Assembly (NCBI GenBank): GCA_001769385.1
Contig: MEPB01000049.1
Span: 1 to 64,000, forward strand
DNA from: Bacteroidetes bacterium RIFCSPLOWO2_12_FULL_35_15
GTDB lineage: Bacteria > Bacteroidota > Bacteroidia > 2-12-FULL-35-15
Length of the DNA: 64,000 nucleotides
Direction: 5' to 3'
Positions within the stretch are counted from its first letter, which is position 1. Every line of letters begins with the position of its first letter. The notes below the pieces were generated by a model. The model ran no database searches. It worked only from the letters and a program-made list of their open reading frames with translations, and was not told where the DNA came from. Positions 26,288 to 36,117 of this stretch are shown here, in pieces. A program made the position numbers and the translations under genes.

Positions 26288-29200
26288 ATGGAAAAAGGCT
26301 ACTCCCTTCATTCATTTCTAAAATTCCGTTTATTGGGGATTTTATTTTTTATCCTTTCTGTTACTGATCTTTTTGCAGTAACTACCTATTATTCAAGGGC
26401 CAGCGGTAATTGGAATTCCAATACAAAATGGAGTACTGTTGCGTGTGGAAATGCAACAAATACAGGTACTTTCCCGGTTGCCGGGGATATTGTAATTATT
26501 TGTACCGGGCATTCTATGTCAGTAAACGTCAACTCTGCATGCGCCTCAATTACTACTCAGGGGTCAGGAAATATAGATTTCCCAACCAATACTATTACAC
26601 TTACAGTTAGTGGCGATGTTATATTGGCAGGTACTGGAGGGATAACAGCTATTGGAGGAGGGGGCAGCGCTTCCAGAGTATTGAATATTGGCGGGCAATT
26701 TATTGTTTCTGCTGGAGCAAATTTACCGCTGGGTGGATTAACAATGACAGTAACCGGAGTTTCGACAATTGATGGAATAATAACCTCTACGGATAATACA
26801 GGAAGTAAAACTTTTAATGATAATGTTAATTTAAATGCTACAGGAAGTATTTGGTTTATTGCTAATGAAACATATACAATAAATGCTAATTTGTATATGA
26901 CAAATGGTAGTATAATTGGAGGCACTTCAACAGGAATACTTATTGTTTCTGGTGCATTCAATGTGCTTTCAGCTGCAGGGGTAACAACAATTGGGCGGGC
27001 CAATATAACTATAAATGGACTTACAACCATTGATGGTACATTGTATTTTGGAACTTCAGCTTCAGGAAATAAGAGTTTTAGAGCGGTAACAGTAAATGCT
27101 ACAGGGGTATGGGATAATACGGTTGGAGAAGATCCGCGTATGAATGGAAATATTATTAACAATGGTAGTTGGATTGGAAATACCGGGGGGACTGCAGATT
27201 ACCAATTTGGTAGAACAGTAGGTGGTAGCTATACAATTACAGGAAATCCCGTTGTTTTCTCAAGATTATCCATTGAAGATGGAACAACTGTTACCAATTT
27301 AGGTACAGTGATTATTGATGGTAATGTAAATCCCGGGATAAGAAATAGAAATGGGAATGGTAATGCTACTTATAACAATGGTGATGGTATTGCGGCTGCG
27401 GTACTTTATATTCAAAATTCAGGAGGAGCGGATGGAGCAGATCTTTTGATAAATAAACTTACTTTCAACGCATCCCTGACCGGAAATACAGTTTATTATT
27501 CTCGGGGTGGAAATCAAAACATACGAATACCCGATGATGCATGTTATTATAATTTAATTTGCGGGATTAGTGGTACCAAAACCATTCAAACCGGAACGAC
27601 CGGAATTCGTAATTTGATAACAATAAAAGAAAATGCGATTGTTGATGTAGGAACAAATATCTTTGCTGATGGATGTGGAGGGACAGCCGGTTTAACTATG
27701 TTGGATAATTCGCAATTGCTTATTGCGACATGTGCAGCTACCGTTCCTGAATTAACAGGAACTTATACTTTAACAGGTGGATCCATAACACTTAATGGAA
27801 ATTGTGCTCAAACCCTCAGAGGAGGAGTTGCTTATAAAGATTTGATTTTTAGCGGTAATAACCCGGCATCTTCTGTAGATATGACCGGAGTGATTGCTAT
27901 TAATGGCAATCTTACAATTTCCGGTCAAGAAATCATTACAGGGAATTCTGTTTTTACAATGGATTGTTTAAAAACATTTACCTACTCCTCAGCTCGAAAC
28001 ACAACAATTTCAGCGAATATGAACATCGGAAGCTTTTCGCAGACAGGTACAGGAACTTTTAATGATGGAGGTAATACTATAACAGTCTGCGGTGCTTCAT
28101 GGATACGTACGGCAGGAACATATTCAGCTTCTGGCACTGTGATTTTTAATGGAATTACAACCATGAGTGGCACTTCGACTACAACGTTTAATAATGTAAT
28201 AATTAATCCTGCTAAAACACTTATTGCCGACCCAAATACAATGGAAGTTGCAGGACCTGATTTTACAAATGATGGTACATTTACTCATAATAATGGTACC
28301 GTAACATTTAATGGAGCAGGTACTACTTTGATTTCGGGTGCATCCTTCACTACATTTAATCATTTTACCATTAGTTCCGGAACAGTAAAGGGACATCCGA
28401 CAGAAATGAGTATTAATGGAAATTTTACAAACAATAGTGCTTTTAATCATAATTCCGGCAAGGTGATATTTAGTGGTAGTGCCGCTCAATCCATTTCTGG
28501 TACAACTTCGCCAACAGGTTTTGGCAGGCTTGAAATAAATAAAACCATTGCTACGGTTCTTACACAAAATTTAGCAGATGTTACGGTGAAATTTTTATTC
28601 ACCATGACAGAAGGAATTTTTTCAGTTGGTACCAACACACTTACCGGTTCAATGGCATGTGGTTTTACAGCAACCGGAGGTGATCTGCAAATTGCTAAAT
28701 TAGCTACTCTTGTTCCTGAATTCAATAATCCATTTGCAATTACAGGAGGTACAGTAACATTAAATGGTGCAGGAGATCAGACATTAAAAACATCTCCAAC
28801 AGGTGCGGATACATATCATAATCTTGTTTTTTCAACCAGCGGAATAAAAACAATAACAGGGTTACTAACCATTAATGGAGATGTCACTGTTTCGGGAACA
28901 GCAACGTTGACAGCTAATTCAAATTTTATACAAAATTCTTCAAAATTATTCAGTTATAATTCTACCGGAGTCACAACTTTAACATCCGCAGTGGCAGTTA
29001 CAGTTGGAAGTTACTCTCAAACAGCAGGTACTTTCAATATCAATACAAATGCCGCCAATGTATTTTCTGTTAGTGGTGCATCATGGAATAAATCAGGAGG
29101 TACTTTTACTAATACGAATCCATCCAAAGTGATATTTAATGCAGCAGTGGCCCAAGTTTTCACTGATAACGGGACATTATTTGCTAATGTTGAAATTAAT

Positions 29201-30394
29201 AATGTGAACCATTTATCGTTGAATAGTAATATAAGTATTTCTACCAATCTAATTTTCACATTAGGAAATATTACAACCGGGATTAATAAAGCTATTCTTA
29301 CAACAAATGCAACTGCTGTGACCGGAGCTTCACAGATAACCGGTTTTGTGGATGGTAATTTTCAAAAATATATATCCTCAAGTCCAAAAACGTTTGAAAT
29401 AGGTTCCGGTGGAAATTATGCTCCACTAAACTTAATATTTGCAAGCATCACTACTGCAGGAAATCTTGTTTGTTCAACTACTCCAAACGACCATGTTGAT
29501 ATGAATGCTTCGGATATAGATCCAAACAAAACAATAAATAGATATTGGACAATTGATTTTGCTACTTTAGTTGTAACAACCTTTGACCCGACATTTAACT
29601 ACCCTAGTACTGATGTAGATGCAGGGGCTGATGTTACTGTTTTTGGAGCACAGCAATACAATGCAATAGCCTGGAGTAATCTTACTGTTTCAGGTACTCC
29701 TACTACTACGGCAACCATTCTTACAGGTGTTGCCGGGACTTCTGCTCCTACTGCAAGAGATTATATTATTGGAGAAAGATTTAATCCTAATGGTCTTTAC
29801 AATGCTGTAACCGGGGCAATGAACTGGAATCTTGCTTCCAACTGGATCAGATACAGAACCGGGCAAATTATTTCGACATTAGGCGATCCGATTATTTTAG
29901 GAGTGAGTACTATTTTTACAACTGAAATAGTTCCAGGTGATGTAATATTATCACAAAACACACCCGGAGTAGTTCTTGGAACCGTATTGTCAGTTGATAC
30001 TGATGGCCAAATAACATTAACTGCCGGAGCTTCAGCAACTACAGCCTTTTCATATGGTATCCAGGCAATCCCCGGAATCACTGATGAAGTGAATATAGGC
30101 AATCCATATATTGCGGGTGCTGCTGTGGATGTGACTCTTGATATTCCTTCTACTATTTACAAATTGATTTTTACTAGAATGGCTTTTTCAAATACATTAA
30201 TTCATGGAGCTGCAAATGCATTAACGATAACAAATAATGCCGTATTAAACCAGCCTTCCGGTGTTTTTACCAATTTATGGAATATTGCAGCAGGTTCAGC
30301 AAGTTTAGGGGGAAATCTGATGATTGGCAGTAACGATGCCACTGCTTCTCGTATTGCAAAAGTAATGATGACAACCGGGACTTTAACTATTTAA
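26288..30394 (+). CDS. giant T9SS-exported repeat protein, N-terminal part (ends at in-frame TAA)
   Basis: The first 1368 codons start with a signal peptide (LRFLLG-type hydrophobic core ending near TDLFAV) and TYYSRASGNWNSNTKWSTVA, a segment typical of Bacteroidota surface proteins with beta-helical repeats. The rest is Asn/Thr/Gly/Ser-rich with recurring units such as VTFNGAGTTLISG, GNFTNNSAFNHNSGKVIFSG and TLNGAGDQTLKTSPTGADTY. The composition predicts a parallel beta-helix adhesin or shell protein on the cell surface. The frame stops at TAA (30392-30394) after MMTTGTLTI and resumes in the same frame 18 bases later. Alone it lacks any sorting domain, so it should not be attached or exported by T9SS. 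Confidence 0.75.
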   Translation: MEKGYSLHSFLKFRLLGILFFILSVTDLFAVTTYYSRASGNWNSNTKWSTVACGNATNTGTFPVAGDIVIICTGHSMSVNVNSACASITTQGSGNIDFPTNTITLTVSGDVILAGTGGITAIGGGGSASRVLNIGGQFIVSAGANLPLGGLTMTVTGVSTIDGIITSTDNTGSKTFNDNVNLNATGSIWFIANETYTINANLYMTNGSIIGGTSTGILIVSGAFNVLSAAGVTTIGRANITINGLTTIDGTLYFGTSASGNKSFRAVTVNATGVWDNTVGEDPRMNGNIINNGSWIGNTGGTADYQFGRTVGGSYTITGNPVVFSRLSIEDGTTVTNLGTVIIDGNVNPGIRNRNGNGNATYNNGDGIAAAVLYIQNSGGADGADLLINKLTFNASLTGNTVYYSRGGNQNIRIPDDACYYNLICGISGTKTIQTGTTGIRNLITIKENAIVDVGTNIFADGCGGTAGLTMLDNSQLLIATCAATVPELTGTYTLTGGSITLNGNCAQTLRGGVAYKDLIFSGNNPASSVDMTGVIAINGNLTISGQEIITGNSVFTMDCLKTFTYSSARNTTISANMNIGSFSQTGTGTFNDGGNTITVCGASWIRTAGTYSASGTVIFNGITTMSGTSTTTFNNVIINPAKTLIADPNTMEVAGPDFTNDGTFTHNNGTVTFNGAGTTLISGASFTTFNHFTISSGTVKGHPTEMSINGNFTNNSAFNHNSGKVIFSGSAAQSISGTTSPTGFGRLEINKTIATVLTQNLADVTVKFLFTMTEGIFSVGTNTLTGSMACGFTATGGDLQIAKLATLVPEFNNPFAITGGTVTLNGAGDQTLKTSPTGADTYHNLVFSTSGIKTITGLLTINGDVTVSGTATLTANSNFIQNSSKLFSYNSTGVTTLTSAVAVTVGSYSQTAGTFNINTNAANVFSVSGASWNKSGGTFTNTNPSKVIFNAAVAQVFTDNGTLFANVEINNVNHLSLNSNISISTNLIFTLGNITTGINKAILTTNATAVTGASQITGFVDGNFQKYISSSPKTFEIGSGGNYAPLNLIFASITTAGNLVCSTTPNDHVDMNASDIDPNKTINRYWTIDFATLVVTTFDPTFNYPSTDVDAGADVTVFGAQQYNAIAWSNLTVSGTPTTTATILTGVAGTSAPTARDYIIGERFNPNGLYNAVTGAMNWNLASNWIRYRTGQIISTLGDPIILGVSTIFTTEIVPGDVILSQNTPGVVLGTVLSVDTDGQITLTAGASATTAFSYGIQAIPGITDEVNIGNPYIAGAAVDVTLDIPSTIYKLIFTRMAFSNTLIHGAANALTITNNAVLNQPSGVFTNLWNIAAGSASLGGNLMIGSNDATASRIAKVMMTTGTLTI

Positions 30395-30412
30395 ACTAAT
30401 CTTGTCTTTTTT

Positions 30413-33097
30413 ATGTCTCCAAATGCTGCTGCAGCTGCAAATGCGGTTATGGACCTGAGTGGAGGGGCGTGTACACTTAATATGTCTGGTAATTTTACAT
30501 TAACAAATACCGGAAATAATTGGGGAACTTTTACTCCGGGTGCTTCAAGCATAGTAAATTATAACAAATCCAATGCAAGCACCACTACCCAAATTATTAA
30601 TTTAACCACTATTGCACCTGCTGTTACTTATGCTAATCTCAATCTTAACAATACCAGTTTGAATACAAGCACAGGAAAACTCGGTGCTACAATAAGCAAG
30701 CCCATTACTGCAGCGATGATTACAGGAAACATGAGAATACAAAGCGGTAAATTTTATACAACAACTTTTGCGATAGCTGGGAATGCAGGAAAGATTTTTG
30801 AGGTTGCAGATTCAGCTATATTTGAACTAACCGGAACATCAGCATTTCCTACCGGTTTTACAATCTTCACCTTTGGCCCAAAAAGTATTACACAATATCA
30901 TCAAACTAATTTTCAATGGATTAAGGTCATAGCCGCTCCAGGCTATGGACATTTACAGTTGCAACCTTCCGCAACAATAAATCACTCATTCCAAACAGGA
31001 ACAACTCTTGTGCAAGGTAATCTTGATCTAGGGAACGGTACAAATATTGTGACATTAAACTCAGGGGTAGCAGCTATTACCGTTAGTGTAACCGGAAATA
31101 TAAAAATATTTCCAAATGCTACTTTTGATATTACCAACTTTACGAATACTCCTGCCGTTAGAAGCGATGGCGACTGGACCAATAATGGCGGGACATTTAC
31201 CCCGGGCGTAAGAACTGTTACCTTTAATGGAACCGGAGCGCAACAGATAAATGGAACACCTGCTTCTCAAACATTCTATAATGTAATTGTTGCAAAAACA
31301 GCTGGGACAACTTTGTCGGTTGGAGGGAGTACCACTACTTTAACTACAAATAATTTGACAATAAATTCCGGTACCTTAAGTTCACCGGCTACGTTAAATA
31401 TTAATTCTACCGATAATGCTGTGTTAACACTTGCCGCAGCAGGAAACATGGATGGCAATGCTTCTTCCATTAGTATTACAGGAAACTGGATAAATAACGG
31501 AGGCGTATTTAATGCTGGAACAAGTTCAGTTAATTTTACCGGATTAACAGCTCGTCAGATTAATGGTTCAGCTGTTGCACAAACATTTAATAACATAGTT
31601 ATCAATAAAACTAACGTAACAATAAGCACTGGTGGAAGTACAACAACTATCACATCCAATGATTTTACATTATCCGATGGTAATTATACAGCTCCTGCGA
31701 CAATGAATATTAATGGTAATATGCTGGTTAATGGAACCAGTGGAGCGGATACATATACAGGTGGAACAAATACAAATGTTTCGGGTCATATTACTTTTAA
31801 TACAGGAGCTTTGACCTGGGGAACCAATGTTGTTTTAAATGGTACCACAGCTCAAACGGTAAATGGTACCTCTACCATTCCTAACTTTACTAATTTTAGA
31901 ATTAACAATACTGATGATTTAACTGGAAATGCTGTTACAGTAAACAAACCAATTACAGTTAATGGGGTGTTCACACTTACTGATGGCCACCTAAAAACTA
32001 CTGCAACAAATATTATTACTCTTGGGGCTGCCGCATCAGTTATACTTAATGCACCTGTAACACAAGATAGTAGTTTTGTCAGAGGGCCAATGGCACATTT
32101 GCAAAATGCTACCGGTAGTGTTACAAAAGTTTATCCTGTTGGTGCGAATGATAATTTGTTGCACCGGGCAGATTTGACAATAAATCATAGTGTTGCAGCA
32201 GCAACAACTTATACCGCTGAATATCTCTGTGTCTCTGCTTTACTCATGGGATGGACGCTTCCTGCAACCCTGGATGCCGTTTCCAACTATGGACAATGGG
32301 ATATCACTAAATCCGGAGCATCTACATTGGGAACAGGATCGGTAAAGTTGTATTACAGGACTCAGGATGCTATTACTACTCCTGCTGATCTTAGAGTTGC
32401 AAAAGGGAACCCTAACGCCTGGACAGATATTGGAGGTGTTGGAACTACCGTTCCTGAAGGAGATATTACTTCTACTATTAATTTTACAACTTTCAGTCGA
32501 TTCGCGTTAGCAAATAAATTGGGAGGTTCAAATCCTTTGCCTATTGAACTTCTTACTTTTGATGCTAAACCAAATAATGAAATTGTTGATTTAAATTGGA
32601 CAACCGCCTCAGAAAGCAATAATGATTATTTTACAATTGAAAAAACATTAGATGGTACTAATTTCGAACTAGTTGAAAAAGTAAATGGGGCAGGTAATAG
32701 CACTTCTGTTTTAAACTATTCAACGAAAGATACTCATCCTTATGAAGGTGTGTCGTACTATCGATTAAAACAAACAGATTTTAATGGCGCTTATACTTAT
32801 TCCAACCTGGTGTCTGTGGAGTTTAAGGCGAATGCTGAATTTTCATTTAATGTGTATCCTAATCCGAATGAAGGTTCATCAATTAATTTAGCGCTCAAGG
32901 CAAATAGAGGCGAGGAAGTATTGGTTGTGGTATATGATGTAACGGGTAAACAAAGTTATTCAAAGATAATTGTTACCGAAGATAATGGCGAACAGGTATA
33001 TGCCATCGATCCTTCTCAAAAATTATCACCGGGTGTTTATTTGATTACAGGAACTACTAATCAAAGTATTTATAGCAAAAAACTCATTGTTAAATAA
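30413..33097 (+). CDS. giant T9SS-exported repeat protein, C-terminal part with sorting domain
   Basis: These 894 codons are in the same frame as the preceding part and separated from it only by TAA and six sense codons. The first Met (MSPNAAAAANAVMD) has no signal peptide. Repeats continue (VTFNGTGAQQINGTPASQTF; VNFTGLTARQINGSAVAQTF), then LPIELLTFDAKPNNEIVDLN with a fibronectin-like stretch, and a type A T9SS sorting domain (FSFNVYPNPNEGSSINLALK ... GVYLITGTTNQSIYSKKLIVK). Together the two parts give about 2270 residues carrying both the Sec signal and the sorting signal, so the original gene was surely one. A terminator follows at 33151-33180. Confidence 0.75.
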   Translation: MSPNAAAAANAVMDLSGGACTLNMSGNFTLTNTGNNWGTFTPGASSIVNYNKSNASTTTQIINLTTIAPAVTYANLNLNNTSLNTSTGKLGATISKPITAAMITGNMRIQSGKFYTTTFAIAGNAGKIFEVADSAIFELTGTSAFPTGFTIFTFGPKSITQYHQTNFQWIKVIAAPGYGHLQLQPSATINHSFQTGTTLVQGNLDLGNGTNIVTLNSGVAAITVSVTGNIKIFPNATFDITNFTNTPAVRSDGDWTNNGGTFTPGVRTVTFNGTGAQQINGTPASQTFYNVIVAKTAGTTLSVGGSTTTLTTNNLTINSGTLSSPATLNINSTDNAVLTLAAAGNMDGNASSISITGNWINNGGVFNAGTSSVNFTGLTARQINGSAVAQTFNNIVINKTNVTISTGGSTTTITSNDFTLSDGNYTAPATMNINGNMLVNGTSGADTYTGGTNTNVSGHITFNTGALTWGTNVVLNGTTAQTVNGTSTIPNFTNFRINNTDDLTGNAVTVNKPITVNGVFTLTDGHLKTTATNIITLGAAASVILNAPVTQDSSFVRGPMAHLQNATGSVTKVYPVGANDNLLHRADLTINHSVAAATTYTAEYLCVSALLMGWTLPATLDAVSNYGQWDITKSGASTLGTGSVKLYYRTQDAITTPADLRVAKGNPNAWTDIGGVGTTVPEGDITSTINFTTFSRFALANKLGGSNPLPIELLTFDAKPNNEIVDLNWTTASESNNDYFTIEKTLDGTNFELVEKVNGAGNSTSVLNYSTKDTHPYEGVSYYRLKQTDFNGAYTYSNLVSVEFKANAEFSFNVYPNPNEGSSINLALKANRGEEVLVVVYDVTGKQSYSKIIVTEDNGEQVYAIDPSQKLSPGVYLITGTTNQSIYSKKLIVK

Positions 33098-33148
33098 TAT
33101 TTTTAAAATAATTTCATTAAAACATTCTTGAATATATTTTTAATAACG

Positions 33149-33180
33149 AAAAGCTCTTGATAATATCAAGGGCTTTTTTA
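33149..33180 (+). terminator. intrinsic terminator of the giant T9SS gene
   Basis: AAGCTCTTGA-TAATA-TCAAGGGCTT followed by TTTTTA forms a typical hairpin with U tail, about 55 bases after the stop codon. Confidence 0.8.
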
Positions 33181-33186
33181 TATTTG
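33179..33186 (+). promoter_or_regulatory. -7 promoter box of the first TPR-SpoIIE gene (TATATTTG)
   Basis: TATATTTG matches the consensus exactly and lies 22 bases before the ATG at 33209, immediately after the preceding terminator. Confidence 0.6.
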
Positions 33187-33208
33187 TGAAAAAGGTATTC
33201 GATAAAAA

Positions 33209-35368
33209 ATGAAACAACGTGCGATCTATTTCTTTTTTTATTTACTTCTGATCTTTTTTGATTTCGATGCAAGTTCTTATGCTCAGGAACCTCATGTAAT
33301 TGATTCTTTAAAGCAAAAAATTAAAACATTATCCAATGATACTTCCTTCTCTTATTGGTACGATGTATTAGCAAAAGAATATTCTGAAATTAATCCTGAT
33401 TCTGCTATAATATATGCAAACCATTCGTTGGCCCTTGCAAAAAAAATAAACAAACCCGAATATCAAATTGATGCTTTACTATCATTAGCTATGATATATC
33501 GTCATCGAGGAGAATTTAATACTGCCTTAAATCATCTTCAAAATGCACTTGCAATCGCTACAAAACATAAAATAAAAGGTAATTATTTTGAACAAGTTTA
33601 TTCTTCTCTTAATTTGGCCTATACGGAGCAAGGGAATTATACTGTTGGAATAGAATATGGTTTCAAGTCATTACATGAGATTGAAAAAACAGGCGATACA
33701 TTAACTATGGCATTGTCAAATAATAATCTTGCCAATACTTTTTTTCAAATTAAGCAGTTTGAAAAAGCAATGAAACATTATAAGATTGCTTTGACATATG
33801 CAAAAAAAATAAACCATTTATACGGACAAGCTCTCCTTACCGGTAATATTGGTAGCGTTTATTATGAAATACGAAAATTAGATAGTGCAAAAATTTATTT
33901 CGAACAGTCTCTCAATTTATCAAGGAAAATAGATGATGTTGTAGGTGAAGCAACCTCCTATTTAAATCTGGGGAGTTATTATCAGATAACGCATGACAAT
34001 AAAACTGCCATTGACTATTTTTTAAAGTCTTTAAAGATCTTTGAAGAGATGAAAATGCAACCCAACATTGCTGATCTATATTACAATATTGCTACTTCTT
34101 ATTTAGAAATGAAAGAGTATAAAAAATCTGAAAATTATGCAAAAAAATCATTAGAAATAGCTGATCAGATCGAGAGTTATCCTCATAAAGAGCAAGCTCA
34201 TCTGGCTTTAAAAAATGTATTTGAAAAAATGAAAAATATGGAGCAAGCATATTATCATTACAAAGAATATATACTAGCAAGGGATACAATTTATAATGAA
34301 AAAAACAAAAAAGAACAGTTTAAGTCTGAATTGATCTACGAATATGATAAAAAAAGATATACTGATTCGTTGGGTCAGGTTTTACTTTCAAAAATTCAGA
34401 AAGAAGAATTAAGTAGAGAAAAAGAAAAAACTGAAACTCAAAAAAAATTGTCATACACTGCATTGATAGGTTTTATACTCATGCTTTTATTGGCCTTATT
34501 TATTTATAAAGGATACAAAGAAAAAAAGAGGTCCAACAAAATTATTTCTGAACAAAAAAACAAAGTGGAAATTCAAAAACATGAAATTGAATTCCAAAAA
34601 AGTATTTTAGAAACAAAAAATAAGGAAGTAACAGATTCCATTAATTATGCAAAGCATTTACAGGATGCTATTTTGCCCCCTTTAAGCCAGATAAAAGAAC
34701 ATTTACCTGATTCTTTTATTTTATATCAGCCGAAAGATATTGTTGCAGGTGATTTTTACTGGATGGAGGTTGTTGACAACAATATTCTAATAGCAGCAGC
34801 AGATTGTACGGGACATGGAGTGCCGGGAGCAATGGTATCGGTCGTTTGTTCAAATGCATTGAACAGGGCTGTAAAAGAATTTGGAATTCTGGAACCGGGT
34901 AAAATTTTAGATAAGGTCCGTGAGTTTGTCATCGAAACATTCGAAAAAAGCGAAAGCGAAGTAAAGGATGGAATGGATATATCGCTTTGTTTAATAAATA
35001 AAAATACAAATGAACTTAAATGGTCTGGAGCCAATAACCCATTATGGATCGTTAGGAATAACGAATTAATTGAACTAAAACCCAATAAACAGCCTATTGG
35101 AAAGATAGATAATCCAACACCATTTACTACCCTTGTGAACAAATTGCAATTAAAAGACAGTATTTATCTTTTTACAGATGGTTATGCTGATCAATTTGGT
35201 GGGCCAAAAGGAAAGAAATTTAAATATTCACAATTAAAAGAGGAATTGATCTTTATTTCTCAATTGAGTGCCGAAAAACAAGCAGAATTATTAGTTAATA
35301 AAATTCAAAATTGGAAAGGTAGTTTCGAACAAGTAGATGATATCCTGGTTATTGGTATCAAATTATAA
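33209..35368 (+). CDS. TPR-SpoIIE membrane phosphatase, copy 1
   Basis: The 719-residue signalling protein has a signal peptide ending near SSYAQ and a periplasmic region with seven or so TPR units (such as DSAIIYANHSLALAKKIN and ATSYLNLGSYYQITHDNKTA). A transmembrane helix (LSYTALIGFILMLLLALFIY, about residue 410-430) and a coiled-coil linker follow. The C-terminal PP2C/SpoIIE domain is intact: metal ligands in DIVAGDFYWME, AADCTGHGVPGAMVS, DGMDIS, and the family tail FTDGYADQFGGPKGKKF and QVDDILVIGIKL. It should dephosphorylate serine or threonine of a partner in response to a periplasmic signal. No anti-sigma factor or STAS-domain gene is nearby, so the partner is unknown. Confidence 0.85.
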   Translation: MKQRAIYFFFYLLLIFFDFDASSYAQEPHVIDSLKQKIKTLSNDTSFSYWYDVLAKEYSEINPDSAIIYANHSLALAKKINKPEYQIDALLSLAMIYRHRGEFNTALNHLQNALAIATKHKIKGNYFEQVYSSLNLAYTEQGNYTVGIEYGFKSLHEIEKTGDTLTMALSNNNLANTFFQIKQFEKAMKHYKIALTYAKKINHLYGQALLTGNIGSVYYEIRKLDSAKIYFEQSLNLSRKIDDVVGEATSYLNLGSYYQITHDNKTAIDYFLKSLKIFEEMKMQPNIADLYYNIATSYLEMKEYKKSENYAKKSLEIADQIESYPHKEQAHLALKNVFEKMKNMEQAYYHYKEYILARDTIYNEKNKKEQFKSELIYEYDKKRYTDSLGQVLLSKIQKEELSREKEKTETQKKLSYTALIGFILMLLLALFIYKGYKEKKRSNKIISEQKNKVEIQKHEIEFQKSILETKNKEVTDSINYAKHLQDAILPPLSQIKEHLPDSFILYQPKDIVAGDFYWMEVVDNNILIAAADCTGHGVPGAMVSVVCSNALNRAVKEFGILEPGKILDKVREFVIETFEKSESEVKDGMDISLCLINKNTNELKWSGANNPLWIVRNNELIELKPNKQPIGKIDNPTPFTTLVNKLQLKDSIYLFTDGYADQFGGPKGKKFKYSQLKEELIFISQLSAEKQAELLVNKIQNWKGSFEQVDDILVIGIKL

Positions 35369-35556
35369 AAAATTGTATAGAAGGAGGTTATGAAAAATGT
35401 TTATAGATTCACTTTAATAAATCCTCGTATGTTATTAATTATCTATTCATCTACATTTTTTGCTCAGTCGTAGGCAATTCGAAATTAATAGTCTAATTAT
35501 TTCATTTTTAGCGAGTTATTTGCTACCTTTACTCTCCCATCAATATATAAAAAATC

Positions 35557-36009
35557 ATGTTTGAGATTCTAAAAAGTTTTGAGACAAAGTATGGTTACCT
35601 TAAGAAAAAAGGTTTAACCATTGAAGGATTGGCTATGGTTGATGTGAAGAAAAAAAAGCACGTCATTAAGATCAGCAGACCACTTGTTTTTGATAATCGA
35701 TTGTTACCAAAGCGTTTCGAAGGGCTGGATGTAAAAACAAATATTAAGCTGAGCACTGAAATGCCAAAAGAGTTTAATGTTGATCGTACCCAACCGGATT
35801 GGCATAAAAAGCAATATATTTGGGCTCCTGAGCGTTTTGTAAAATATGTGGAACGTTGTGAAAAAGAAATAAAAGCGCAGTTGAACAATCCACAAATGAC
35901 AAAACCTGAAATATTAGACGCATTATGCTTCGGTAATTTCGAGGAGCATAAATTAAAAAGTTTGCAATTGGTCAAAGAAGGAAAATTGCCGGCTTATCAC
36001 GAGAACTAA
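35557..36009 (+). CDS. hypothetical protein, 150 residues
   Basis: No signal peptide or membrane helix is present. The N-terminal half is basic and beta-rich (GLTIEGLAMVDVKKKKHVIK), and the C-terminal half is charged helix (RFVKYVERCEKEIKAQLNNP, then ILDALCFGNFEEHKLKSLQL). I do not recognise a family. The coding status is supported by composition, ATG start and a well-placed terminator downstream. It lies alone between the phosphatase and the enoyl-CoA hydratase-like gene. A promoter with TACCTTTA may sit just upstream. Confidence 0.65.
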   Translation: MFEILKSFETKYGYLKKKGLTIEGLAMVDVKKKKHVIKISRPLVFDNRLLPKRFEGLDVKTNIKLSTEMPKEFNVDRTQPDWHKKQYIWAPERFVKYVERCEKEIKAQLNNPQMTKPEILDALCFGNFEEHKLKSLQLVKEGKLPAYHEN

Positions 36010-36046
36010 TTAAATTTAATATAAGGGTTAAACATTAGTTTATAAG

Positions 36047-36077
36047 AGCACTTTGAGTAATCAAGGTGCTTTTTTAT
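36047..36077 (+). terminator. intrinsic terminator of the 35557-36009 gene
   Basis: AGCACTTTGA-GTAA-TCAAGGTGCT followed by TTTTTATTT, 38 bases after the stop codon. Confidence 0.8.
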
Positions 36078-36117
36078 TTCATATATTCGCGTTATAAAAT
36101 CTAAATCCTAAGTGTAA

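Noticed and set aside
26557-27162. Long antisense open frame (201 codons) opposite the giant T9SS gene
   Set aside because: It is the mirror of a low-complexity Asn/Thr/Gly repeat region; the Val/Pro/Ile-rich translation has no domain pattern, and similar antisense frames recur along the repeats.
34756-35142. Antisense open frame opposite the SpoIIE domain
   Set aside because: The sense strand carries all phosphatase motifs; the antisense frame is a codon-usage shadow.
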